Assembly (NCBI GenBank): GCA_004154925.1
Contig: QJNS01000254.1
Span: 1 to 64,000 of the forward strand
Direction: 5' to 3'
DNA: 64,000 nt
Origin: Monosporascus cannonballus
Taxonomy: Eukaryota > Ascomycota > Sordariomycetes > Xylariales
Below, piece by piece: positions 13,143 to 25,678 of the stretch. A program made the translations under genes and the position numbers. The notes beneath the pieces are model-generated. The model saw only the letters and a list, made by a program, of their open reading frames with translations, ran no database searches and was not told where the DNA came from. Each line of letters opens with the position of its first letter. Position 1 is the stretch's first letter.

Positions 13143-16100
13143 CGAGATGTTTCTCGTCTTATCTTAGAAGCTGATGTGTGTCTATGAGGGTCTCCACCAC
13201 GGGAAATCTAGATTGCTACTGCAATCTCGCAACACAGCAAGAGGCCAGGCTTGCGGGTCAATTCCGGCGCTGCAACGTATCGCACAGACGGAAAAATTGG
13301 GGCTACTGACTCAACTTCATCTGTACGAGGCAGACGGCTGGTTGCAGGCGCAACAATGGCTCGCGACTTTTTGCCGTTTGCTCGATTGAATAGTCGAAGA
13401 TGATGTGGTCGCAATAGCCGATGCGACATATTTCCGGAGGAATGGATTCGTGGGCTTAGAAATGGATATCATGAATTGGAGAGTGGTTGGGTTCTGATGG
13501 CAAGGGGTTTCTCCAAGATCCACATAGTTGCAGCGACCCAGAGAGCAATTCTGAAAACGATCAGCGTCAGACGCAAACAAACAGAGCGTAAAACTTTTGT
13601 ATGATGCAACTTGGTATCCTTGGTATCATCCTATCTGCGGGCGGGTTTCTTCTGCAATATGAGTTGAGACAATGCTGGGTTCCCCACAGGCACTAATCGC
13701 ATTGAGTTGAAGAAAGTAATAAGTGTCGATGAATCTAGCACACAGGTCGGGAGCAGAACGGCCTCTGCATGCATAACCGAAGGCCTCGTTCCGTGCGGCC
13801 ACGAATCCGACGAGAGGTATAAATGCAATGCAGAAGCATGGGTTACTTTAGCACACGCATACCGGAATGTTTTTGACAGACGGCGCTTAGCCGCTTCGTC
13901 CCGTCCCATCCCGAGTAAGGTGTCCTTCCTTACATACATATACCTACAAACTTACATATCGGGACATACCTACAATAAGGACGTGAGTATTTGGGAAAAG
14001 CAAAATATATAGATGCTTCATTAATATATTGGGCCAACAAGCAAACCCGAGTATTAATGAGCAAACTGCTTGTTTTAAAGCGATCGTACCAAAGAGATCG
14101 TACACTCTGCTGGCATATATCTGTCGTATATGCTATACGGGTAATATAGCTACATAAATAGGTACTGTAGCTGGTACAAAAATGTCACTGAACGCGAATG
14201 TTTATGCAATAATATCTCGCGTATAGCGGTCTTCGAGACATGTGCAATCCACCCAACATGAACATGATGGTAACACTAAAACCTCATGCGGCCACCCTTT
14301 TTGCCGAGTCGCTTCCTGTTCTACATCAATGGGATCCGGATACATCTATCTACGTATAATGTACAGTACATACATGTAGATATGTAACCTCAAGCATACT
14401 ACACACCTACGAATCCGGTAATACCTTTTACGTCTCGCCTGTGGTATAATGGCACCCACAAACAAGGATTGGAAAGTTTTCAGCCAGTCAGCCAGCCGAG
14501 TTGACAATGGCCCTCTAGAAAGCGGCCGAACCACAAATTGGTGCCTGCATTTGACCTTTCACATCGCGTCTCTTGCCGCCCGCGATGCCCACTACATCGA
14601 CCTACAATCTAACCCATTCCGGATAGTGGAGAAAAGGCACTACGCCTGTACATGTCGTTACTCTATTATCATCAGATGTCGTCGCTCAGTATGACGATGA
14701 TGATTGCTACTTATCCTCTCCTGGGGAATCCTACCTCTTACCGAACCTACGTAGGCTAGACCTAGCGTTAGTATGGCAGCGGTATGGGGATCGTCGTATC
14801 TTCGCTTATTATGAGTTATTCGACCTCCCCCTACTGCACCTAGCCAAGCAATACAATACTACCCACATTCATACTATAGGTAGGCTCGCATGGAGAATTA
14901 CCATGGGACCGTCCTCGAAGCCCTGGGCTGGCTGTTACATCGTGGCTGAAAGTAGGTTATAACGGAATGCGCCATCGACAGCCCTCCAGCATGGGCCAAC
15001 AACACCAGACCGGGCGCCGCTGTGGATGCAAATATCTGCAAGAGCAGATCGCCAAGTCCAAATGCATGGCAGTATTGCACCAACTACTTTACGTACGGTT
15101 GCAGACGGGGCCAAGGGGCGCTCGAGTAACACAGAGTAGACGAGATAGCCTACCGCGCCGCCAGTGTACTCTGTTTCGAAGCGGAGGAGCTGGTAGCCTC
15201 AGGTGAGCACAGACGTGGGCTCCGCGCTGTCCGGTCCCGCTCATCCTGCTGAGCCCCTGCGAAGCGAAGTCCGGAGATAGCATTATCCCGTGCTGTAATC
15301 AGCCCAACTGCCAAGGAGGCGTCTCTTCTCGCGAATCTGATCACTTCTCCAGTACGAATCCCGTGGCTGGACCAAAGATCCAACCATCTTTATGGAAATT
15401 GAGCTTTTCTCGCACAGCAAAGCAGGCCCTCGCTACACGGGGATTTGAAGAGATTGATCATACCACTGATGAAAGTGCTTGGTCAGTGGTCTCGCCGTCA
15501 TGCTCAATGATGAGGAGGTGTCCAGGCGGTAGGTGACTGGAAAGCAACCCTACGTTCTTGAGTTCCAGATATCTCCCTACTTCCAATTGCCTTATAGCTA
15601 AAGCTTATGCAAGTAATGCAAGACATTCAGTGACTATAAGCCAGCCACTTCGCCACACGAGACGGTTATAAATACACAAGCGTTAAGCTGAAGGTAAGTG
15701 TCTTCATCGAAGACACACCACCTCAGGGCATTGCACCGGGGCGGGAGAAGTAGCCGACCATCAAGGCCTGCAAAAAGAAATCCGGGGTCTACTTCGCAAA
15801 TTATGGCAAATACGGCAGCGTTGATACTCAATATTCCGCCTTAATTAGGTCGCTTTCTTTCGGACGCTAGACTGACTTTAGCTTATAAAACCAGGGTACT
15901 TGAGCCTTGACCAACTGGAAGAAAGTCCGGCAGGGGGATCCATCTCTCGCATGGACCTGACCCCATGCTGGGGCCATAATCCTGCCCAATAGCCCAAAGT
16001 TAAGTTCGGTGAAAGGACAGAGGGACTGAAGGCTCCATACTAGCCTCGCAATTAGCCCCAAGGGCGAACATGACGGCGTCCCGTTGGCTGCGCCGTTGTG

Positions 16101-19100
16101 CCGCTTTCCACGATGGGGCTGATAATGACTCCGGTTTTATTGTATCAGTTGGTCAGCTTTCCACTTCCCTATACGATCGTCTCCTCCTAATTATTGTTAG
16201 CTCTCCCGCCAAGCGTCGCTGAAAAAAAAATTGTTATCCTGGTTTTAGCGACGAGAGTGGGAGAGGGCCGACCCTTTCTTGGCCTGGGCGTTGGTAGATC
16301 GCGCGGATACGGAGGCAGGGACTTCCGGTGGTGACGAACTACACATATTTGTTGGCTCCGACGAAGATCTCTTTTGCAGCTCCTGACGCAAGTTGGCCGC
16401 GACGACTAGATGAGAAGCGAAACATGCCTCCGCGGGTAACGTAGCGCGGGACGAGCCTTGTTGAACTTCTACCAGTCGTGGCTGTCGCATTGCCGTCATT
16501 TCGGGGTAGTATTGGAATTGACTGGATGACGCAAGGTCATCTAGAACTTCGCACTATGATTTATGCATTTTTGGCGTCCTAATTTCAAAAACCGCAATGG
16601 ACAATGCGAAGCCTCGATGTTTCACTAAAGGGATAGGCTTAACGTAACCTAGATCTTATGACGAAAACCCTGGACTGCATGAATGATCAGCTGTCTACGC
16701 CGCCCGGGATCCTCTACGTTTGGTATCGGGGTTGAGGCTCTCGGAATTTAAGGGCCAATATTGTCTGTGGAAAGGTGCGGATCAACGAAAGAACAAAATC
16801 GTGAGGACATTGAAGATGTCCAGGCCGCCCCCGTAAGTATGTACTTTCAGTATAGGAGAACTGGGGCCCCCAGCGCGTTGATCATCAATTGCGCCTGGTC
16901 GGAGTCTCTTCCGAGCCGGGGGGATACCACAGGTGTGCGTACAACTGACTGGCCAGCGATAGGTCTCTGCGTCCACATGAAGTCTCTGCCGGTGGTTTTT
17001 AGACGACCTCTTCCAATTTATCGAAGATGTCGGGAAGAAGCCCAGTCAATCCTTCATGCCTTTTCTTTCAGGTGACATCCCCAGTTAGCGAAAGGGAAAG
17101 CGATAGTGGCTTGGGAGGACCTTGCGACGGTCCCGGAACTTTTCACCTGCGTAATACGAAGCGCTTCAATGGCGAGGATCGGCGAGCGGATTCGCTTTCT
17201 GGGGCTATTTCCAATAGCGAAAGGACCTTATGAAGCGATTGAAGCTTTGGGGGTTCTGGCTCGTCAGTGACCGGCAAATCGTATTAGAGAGTCGTGATAT
17301 AATCCTCTGGACGGGCCCCGAGACTGTTGAGTGGTCCATGCCCGTCCTATCAGGTAACGTAGTTGCGGTGGGGATGACTACTACGACCTTGTCCCTGCCA
17401 GTCAGCCGTCGACCATCTTTCCTGCTCCTACGTAGTAGTGGGGGAATGAGCAGGAGCCAAGCTGTTTTGGGATCTCGCGAAATACCTCATGGAGAATCCT
17501 AATTCGAACCGCCAGCCGGCCGGCGTAGAGTTTGCGATGAATAGCAGCAGATGACCTCTTCCACCAACACGCCCTTCATAACAAGCGCAGCCGCCGGAGC
17601 AGGCTATTGTGAAGACTTGGCAGCACCGCTTAGACCGCGGGCTATTCAACTAACACTACACCAGAGCGGCGTTACCGACTAGAGCAAGGAACCCATTCGC
17701 TGTCCTAGACAGCTCGCTTATTCTTCATTTCGGCGAGGACTGTCATCATTGTCCATTGATGTTGCCGATATCTGAGGACCATTTTCAGGTTTGATTCTAG
17801 GTTTGACTTGACATTGGAAACCAAGAAAGGTCGACTTTTGATATTGCTTCTTCCCCAGAAGCAGGGACTTGTATGCAGCAGCGTAGGGTAGCTCTGTATT
17901 CTCCACTATCTGTCGCCCATTTTCATTTGCGTTTTCGACACTTCACACCCCCCTTGACACCCCCTCCTCAGCCCCAGTTTTGCACCTCGGGAGTTTCCAG
18001 CATCCACTTTAAGTATGAATATGCTAAGCTAGGCCTTGTCGAAATCAGATTACGAACTAGCCATCTAGGGCGGGCCTTCGGCAGCAGCACCTTCTTTTGG
18101 CACTATTGTACAATACTAGCCTCTAGCACTCGGAGCACTCCCACTGGATGTGCTCTGTAACGAATGTTTAAGCTTACAGGCATGAAGCTATGGGGAAGGT
18201 AGTCAGACTAACAAGCTGACTGACTAGACCTCTTTGACTTTTCTACCTAGGGGACAGGCGATTCTTGTCCTGATAGTCTCCCTCTGGTTAAAATACACGT
18301 GCTGAACTCGGCACTGTCTTACGAATTCGTGTCCCCGAGTCGACGGCATGCCGAGTTTGCGTGGCCTTTGCTTGCTTTTTTGTCTACCTAGTTGGGTTTG
18401 TCATACGTACGGCTCTGTACGGCTCTTCTCGAGTCAAGGGTACAGTACAATTCCCCAGTTCGTGTGCGTCTCCTTGGTGAGCTAAGGGTAGGGTAGCGTT
18501 GTGGCCTTGCTGCTTCGTCCTCGCCCAGTGCTTTGATAGGAGCAAAACCCCCCCGGCAAGTCAGCCCTCTTTATCATCCACATGCTATTTTGCATCCGTA
18601 CTCCGTACCATCGACTATGGTAGTCCCTGGTCTGGGACTTGGTTGGGTTTGTCATACCTATCCCTCGACGGTTACTTGCACCCCCCAATCTGTCTCTTCC
18701 TGCCCAGCATCGACCCCCCCCCGATTTGAAAGCCACACATACCCCTGCCGTTGCATACATATGTATCAACGTATGGCCCTCCACATGTCCGCGTCCACCG
18801 TTTTAGTACTGCTCTCGCCTGTGTCTGATATTGCTATCTGGAAGGAGACTCCATATTCATACTGCAGTTTGGCTTCGTGCTCCTGTAGCATGATCTTCTT
18901 TGTCCGAGACTGGTGAGGGTCACTCCGGATGGTTCTGTTTGCTACGACATACGTCAGTTATCGACCATTCGGTCGTTTCCATTTACACTACAGACACAGG
19001 TCGCCTTTCCTTGTCCTTCGCTGCACTAATACAAGATCGATCCGGACAGAGGACCTACACGACCAGCCAAAAAGGGAATCCTCCAGCTATTGAGGGAGTG

Positions 19101-19632
19101 CGATAGTCGGACCATCCACACGGCAACTGACCGAGTCATTCTGGATGTTTGTTGGTTGGTATACCTGGAGATCGGTTCTCGTCCCGTGCGTGGGAATACA
19201 CGCGCATACAATCAGCGACTCGGGTCGAGACTTGCGCCTCTCCGCCGTTCTCTTTTCGGAGACCTGCCGAGCAGGATATACCAAACTTCCAACGTTGCTG
19301 TAGCCTCCAGCCGCCCCACGAGGATTTTGACCTACCATACTGTCCATTCGGTGCCTGTCTCGTTCCCAGAGGACCAATTGCTTGACTGAATATGCATGTC
19401 GTCTCCCGGCCGTGAAGGTCAATCTGCGAAATACAGTCGGGCAGATTCGTACAAGCCGCCATATCCATCGCTTTCATTCTTGCTGACGGTTCCTGTGGTC
19501 AGGCACCCTGGCTTACATACATTACGGCAGCGGACCATCTAAGACTTGAGCTTCATCGTTGGTTGATGTGGTCCTCAGATACGCCGTCTATCCCAAGCAC
19601 GAATTGTGTAGACCCTATCATAGCCGGCCAAG
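13143..19632. other. Gene-poor 6.5 kb region
   Basis: No gene of a recognised family was found between RBG1 and the CENP-B-like gene. The stretch has many stops in all frames, AT-rich patches near 14000-14300, and short open frames of 60-125 codons. The smoothest is the ATG-less plus frame at 14627-14962. Exon-like pieces with fair splice sites lie near 16760-17230. The last kilobase probably includes the leader and promoter of the 19633 gene. The rest may be intergenic DNA, long non-coding RNA or decayed repeats; no terminal repeats or transposase motifs were seen. Confidence 0.5.
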
Positions 19633-21475
19633 ATGCACAACCATATGATGCCTTCGACTGGCATGGACCAGCAGAATCACTCAGCCCATGAGGCTACCTA
19701 CAATAATGAGGCATGGGTTGACATGAATGCGTATAACCCTATGACGATGACTACTTATGGAGGGGATTACTATATACCCCCGACTTCACACGGGCTGCCT
19801 TCAGAGTCCATTAGTGGACATATGCCGCCGCCACCAGTTCCACAAGCCGTTCAGCAGCAGCAGCATCAGCAAAATCAGCATCAGCATCATCCACACCAGC
19901 AACAGCATCCTCTTCCTTATACAAACCAGCTACCGCACGCCTTGATAATACCGACTCAGCAGCCCCCACAGGTTCCATGGCCTAGTCTGCGGATAAACAC
20001 ACCGCAGAATTATTCAACAGCCCCAGTGATGATACCCGCCGCTACGGCGTCCACGCGGCAGCAGCCGAGAGTGCCCTCAATAACCACGACAACGCCACGG
20101 AAGACATTAACTATCCAGGATAGGAGAGAAATGTGCAAGTTCCATCAAGAGAATCCTCATGTCAAACAGACAGATATCGGCTTGAGGTTTGGGGTAGAAC
20201 GAAGGTGAGCTAGTCGCTGCTAGACGAGCTTCTCGGGCTGACGTTTGCTATAGCACGGTCTCCAAGACCCTGCGGTACAAAGAACGATGGCTCAACTACG
20301 AAGAAAGGGGTGGCTCGCCTGTTCAGAGGACCAAAGGGAAGTCTCCTCCGGATATTGAACGTGCCCTTGCTGTTTGGGTTAAGGGAATGCAGAAGAAAGG
20401 CCACGCCTTCACCGATTCCCAGATGGAAGAGAGGGCTAAGGTGTTCTGCGCCGGACAGGAGAGCGCTTTGAAAATGATTACTTCTACATGGCTAGAAAAA
20501 TTCAAGCAGAAACACGGAATCGGGCCGGGGAAGTTGATTCGGAGGGCTTCAGAGACGGCCATTCCCGACAGCACTCACCGGTTGGAAACGGAGCCGCCCT
20601 TGGTCTCCGCGTCGCAGACACCAAACGGAATCTCGCCAGCTTCTCCTACCGGTCGATTATCACCAGCCACCTCGTCGGCACATGCCGATTCGAAGGAAGC
20701 GCTCTCCGGGTTCATGGAGCTGGAGGGAAGCAACTATAAGCACCCACAAGCTCAAAGCACTACGTCCCTTTCGAGCGCTGTCACCGACCCACCAAGCTCG
20801 ACATTCTCTGGTAGCGCTTTCAGTCCTACTTCACAGTTCACGTTCTCGCCCGATCCGAATACTGGGATGTTTGGCGACCAAAATCGCGTCCCGTCCGAAG
20901 GCTCGAACTTCCACCGCCCCCGGAGTCAGACGTTCCCGAACCTGGAGCAACTAGATTACATAAACGAGCCCAAGAACGGCGAATCCCTCACGCCGAAGTA
21001 CAGCACTTCCGGCACGGCGCCCTCCTCTGCACTCGAGTCGCCCGCCCACGAGATCTCTGCGCCTTCGTTCGGGCTTGATTCGAACATCTCTTCGCCAGCA
21101 CTTCGCCGCGTAGGCAGCAGCAACAGCCTGGGCGGCAGGTCCACTGCTTCCGGTGCGGTCTCGGGGACACCGATCGGATCTTCACCCAGTTCGCCCACTC
21201 AGGAGGACGCCCGACGAGCAGCGGATACTCTCCTGAGCTTCATCTCCAGCGTCTCGCCGACGGGGATGTTCGACCAGAACGAGTACAATGCCATCGTTCG
21301 CTTAACGGAGAAGCTGAGGCTGCAACATCAGCAGCAGCAACAACAGCTCGGAGCACCCAAGGCAAGCTTGTCATCCCATGGTCTTGGCGGCTTGTCGAGG
21401 ATACCGGAAGGCGACGTCGATATGACACCACCTGTTCACCTGAACGCGAAGAACGAGGCGGTTATGACCGAGTGA
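19633..21475 (+). CDS. CENP-B-type HTH DNA-binding protein
   Basis: Nuclear DNA-binding protein with two helix-turn-helix units related to CENP-B and pogo/Tc5 transposases. Exons 19633-20204 and 20254-21475 give 597 aa. Residues 1-150 are low complexity with a Gln/His run coded at about 19850-19910. A psq-like HTH spans about 158-205, beginning LTIQDRREMCKFHQENP and crossing the intron at VERSTVSK. A CENPB-type HTH lies at about 222-283, with AFTDSQMEERA and ITSTWLEKFKQKHGIG. The rest is Ser/Pro-rich with a Gln-rich patch near the end. No DDE catalytic core follows, so this is a domesticated regulator or chromatin protein rather than an active transposase. The yeast Abp1/Cbh group is the nearest known role; a specific function cannot be assigned. 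Confidence 0.88.
19850..19910 (+). repeat. Imperfect CAG/CAT repeat coding Gln/His
   Basis: A run of CAG, CAA and CAT codons inside the CENP-B-type gene codes a Gln/His tract. It is an in-frame trinucleotide repeat of the kind that varies in length between strains. Confidence 0.8.
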
Positions 21476-23528
21476 AAAGGAAACAAATCACGTCTCGTGC
21501 CGACGAAAGGCCCCCTCTAGTCCGTGGAGGATCCATATACCCGTTGTTCCGCTACTAGAGCATTCGCCAGACTATTTCAGCTCTCGGTCTCTGCTGGATA
21601 CATTAGGGACTCATTCCTCTAGGCTGTTCCTAATCCGGCAGCAATCTTTATCTCCACGCATCATCGAATAACATCCTAAACACCGGCGAGATGCGGCTCT
21701 TTCCATCGAATAGAGTCTTCCGGGATGCTTCCGCTACTGTCAGCTTCCAGCAGAGCATCCGCCGCCTTCACCTAACGGCAATCATCCTAGCAGAACCGAC
21801 GACACCGAGTTCGAAGATGCCATCCCACCCGACTGCTCGAGTTTCTTCTCAGCCAGACGACAAACACCCCTAACGACCTCTGAACCAAGAAAGCAGCATC
21901 TATTCTGGAAAGGTCGGAAAAACCAGGCTCGAATAGAATACAACTCTCACGAAATCCCTGTACACATACCCGTCGCCCACGCGCAAGCATCCGGAGGAGA
22001 GTTAGGGGGGAAGAAGTGTATTCCGCCCCTTTTTCTTCCACCGGATTGATCAAGAGAAAAGATACCAACACAACCAGATGATCGCCCACATGCCCCGACG
22101 CTGCTTGTCATAACTATTATCTGTTCTACCGGACTGGGCTTTTTTAATTTTTTAGCCCCCACAAAGACTTTATCGCTCACGCGAACCCAACACTCCAAGG
22201 AAAATCAAACTTGTTTATTCATGCTTGTCTGTCTAGTATTTGTTTTTCTACACCTTGTGACGTGTAAACATGTTATATATCCCCAGTTTTAATCCAGACC
22301 TATCCCGTCGATCGCTCGACAAAAGCTCCTGGTACCACCAGCCCAGGGCACAATACCTTTTGCATCTGTTTTCAATCCCCCCCAGTCGGCCGTACTGTTC
22401 TCACGGAACGCGAGGATCCCAAAACGCTCGCTATACCCAACGACAGTATATAGTAGTTCTTGGAGCCGGGGGGGGGGGGCGGAATCGAAACCCCCAGAGA
22501 GTAGAAGAGGATAACAGGAGAGAAGAAGACAGAGGGGAGCAAGGAAGCAGAAAAGGGGGACGGGTTGCGAAACTCCAAACCCGCACTATCTGGCGGAAAG
22601 AGCACTTGCTCGGTTGCTACCTAGCCGCTGCGTCTTTCTATCTACCTTGCTTATCCTCGCGCCCCCTTTTCTGGTTTCAAGGGGGGGTTGGTTCCTCGGT
22701 CTGACTACCTCGGTTGCTCAATGACATCTGGCGTTTCTGGAGTTTTTGTTTCTTTTGCCCCACCTACCCTATCTCTGTTTACCTATCAGGCGTGTCAAAC
22801 TTGCTGATTTGTCTTTGCCGCCGGACCCCGCTCTTTCCGCGCTGTCCTCCTCTATTGCCCGTCCTGCTCTCTATGCTCCCGCCCCTTTTCCTAGAAACCT
22901 GTCTGGGCTAGGGCATCACGGGTACATGAAGAGGAGGGTTTCGGGTGCATCATGGCTTCTTCTCCCTTGTTCATATGAGTATGGGTCACTGGCTGGGCGG
23001 ATGTAATCTATCGCTTTTCCTTTTTTCCCGCGGTTGGTTCGATGGCGACGACAGGGCGGCCGGGCTGACTGCGTCGGAGCAAGCGGTCATCGTGGGGAGG
23101 TGGGCTTCGGGGGCGTTGCCGCTTCTTTCGGCAAGAGGAGGTTCTTCCGGGACTGAAAGACAGAGGAGTGGGGCAGAGGGAGTATTTTGAAGAGGGCAAT
23201 AAGGATGTTAGCCGAGATTCAAATATATTACTCTCTGGGCGGCGTTCTGCTTTCCAGGGGATACCAGTTCTTTCCATGATCCAATGTTTACTTATGTCGA
23301 CTTGTCTTGCCCCTGCTCGTGGGACACAAACGCGACTGGCTAGATCGTAATGCTGGCCCGTGAGCTTGTTGTGCACGTTTGGTTCAAGTTACGTCGTGGG
23401 CAAATATTAAGTCATTAGTGGTTGTATGATTTGATTATTTCATCGACGACATCGGGGGTATCTATATAACCGAAAATAAAATCCCGCTCTGCGAACTCGG
23501 GACGTGACAAAAAAAAAACATGTGCTCT
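21476..23528. other. Convergent intergenic region
   Basis: Two kilobases between the 3' ends of the CENP-B-type gene and the PXA gene. It is rich in homopolymer and pyrimidine runs, including a poly-G run near 22470-22480. No coding frame with family resemblance was seen. It probably holds both 3' untranslated regions. Confidence 0.55.
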
Positions 23529-25641
23529 TCAGTTGAGCCGCTCCTCCAATAATTCAATAACGCCCTTCTCGGCGAGTTCGGGCATGAGGCGCACGAGGAT
23601 GAGCTCGAGGATCCCGTACATCAGGTGCTTGTTGCAGTACGCGTCCGAGAAGACGTCGATGATTCCCGTCTCAATCTCGCAAAGGATCCTCTCTTCATCC
23701 CCGTCGTCGTCGTCGTTGTGGCACGGCGCGGCTTCGCTATCGCTGTTGTGGTTTCTGCTCATCGCGACACATTGCTCACCGGTCCTCCCTGCTGCCGGTC
23801 GCGGCTTACGAGTCACATGAGGAGGAGAGGACGCGCCCTGCTCTCCTATAGGAGGAGGCCTGTCTCCGGGTGGAACAGGAGCATGGTCGATACTCACGTT
23901 GCGGTCGGTGTTACTACTACCGTTGCCGCCATCCACGAACGGTCCGAACCGCACGTTGGTGCTTGCCTCACTGCTGCTGCTGACCGGTATATTGAACCAG
24001 GGCCAAGTGCTACTACCATAGTATAGCCTGCCCACCCCCTTCGGCATAAGCGCCCAAAACGCTTTAGCGCATCTGCGGCGCAGACTCGCGAGTTCCTCCT
24101 CGGATGAGGGGGCCGTAAGCCCAGGGGCACCGGGAGCGTTGTTAGGGAAAATTGCTGCGCGGATCGAGCGAAGAAGTGGGGGCAGATGAGCAGGATCTAG
24201 AATATGAACATGAATGTAGTGCGAGAGGAGCCTGTGCAGAGTTAGTTGTAATGCCATAATACCCCTGGTTTTTGTTAGGTCAATGAATTGGCGTACGTGG
24301 GGGCAAGTCTTGGGACACCCTTATAGAGTCTGATAGCATCTATGTGAATGAGGGGGATTAGGTTTCACAACATCTGACGAAACACAGATTGCAAGGGAGG
24401 GACCAAACTCCAAGGATAGATGCGACTGTAGCCCTGGGCCTGGGGGCCATCCTGGTTTCTTGGCCTCATGGCGATAATAACAATTATCACCGGCTGGTGC
24501 CGGAGACAAACGTGACAAATTATACGGAGCAGCGTCCGCCACGGATGGAATGATTAGACCATGGTGAAGCTTTGGGCGAGGCCGGGCCACTTTGCGGGGG
24601 ACGCATGCGACGTAAGATAACCCCTGGCCAGTCCGATCAAGACGGGACCAAGATTGATATTAGACCGTTTGGGCTAACTGCGTCCCAAGCCTGTCTGTCT
24701 TGGCCGGCTCGTTGCGATTGGGTGGTCGGGGCAGTTGGTTGGTTATCGAAGATACCATGCACGGAGCTTCGAAACCATCCGAACCCCCTGGCACAGTGAC
24801 CTCTTGAGCCGTTCTCAGGCTTCGGTTTAGAGAAAGAGGGAAGACGAGGTCAAGTAGTAGAGCCAGGTTACGGGTGCGTCTGGCCCGCGTCCATTGATGC
24901 CCAACTACTCCATAGCCAATGTAACGAGTGCTGAATAGGGACCCCGAATGTGCGACGCGGACCGTGCTTATCAAAGATCGGTCGTCGTGGGTAATTCCAA
25001 ACTGGCCAAGGTGGTAGTAAGGTTGCGTGCGGGATGCGCACGGGGAGCAACATGGCAGACCGTACGGCGGTACGAGGCGAAGCGTAAGGGCAGTCGTAGC
25101 GGCGCCCCAAGGGCGTGGTGCTAAAGGAAGGCTGTAGGATCCAATGACTGGACAGGCGGACGAAGATCCCTGCCATATCTAGGTCGGGCGCGTAAAGGAG
25201 ACATCCGGCTGGTCAGGTTCGTCAGCCCCGCGCTCTCTATCGTGCAATGGGACGAAGAGGCGCCAGGGTTACCCGAGCCATTGGTCGATGGCTACGTATC
25301 AGGATAGCAGCGAATAGTCGTCTGCTTCTGAAGCGTTGACAGTAGATAAGGAACGAGGTATGCCGACAGAACATTGCCGACATGTCGTGTATCACTTTGG
25401 TAGTGAACCCGAGACATGGATAGATACCAGGTACAAGATACACGGCCGGGACACTAGGGGTGTACAGCCCCTTTTGCGGTTGCTCTTTCCACCCCGGTCA
25501 CTAGGGGCGACTCATCTAAGGCGCTACGGCAGCGGATAAATATGGAAACCAAGTATTGTGCTTCACACTCGTGAGCTAGTCTGTTTTGAAAGCTGAGTGG
25601 ACGGCGCCCGGGGGGGGGGGGGGGGCCCGGGNNNNNNNNNN

Positions 25642-25678
<37 letters not shown>

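Noticed and set aside
16760..17230. Exon-like pieces with fair GT-AG signals
   Set aside because: No consistent gene model could be built and the translations match no family known to me.
17490..17520. Possible tRNA T-loop GGTTCGAATTAG on the minus strand
   Set aside because: No five-base stem around the loop and no anticodon arm at the right distance.
22470..22500. Possible tRNA T-arm on the minus strand near GTTTCGATTCC
   Set aside because: The neighbouring bases do not form T-stem or acceptor-stem pairs; it is a poly-G run.
22270..22704. Plus-strand frame of 144 codons downstream of the CENP-B-type gene
   Set aside because: Low-complexity translation across G and C runs without family resemblance; likely 3' untranslated DNA.
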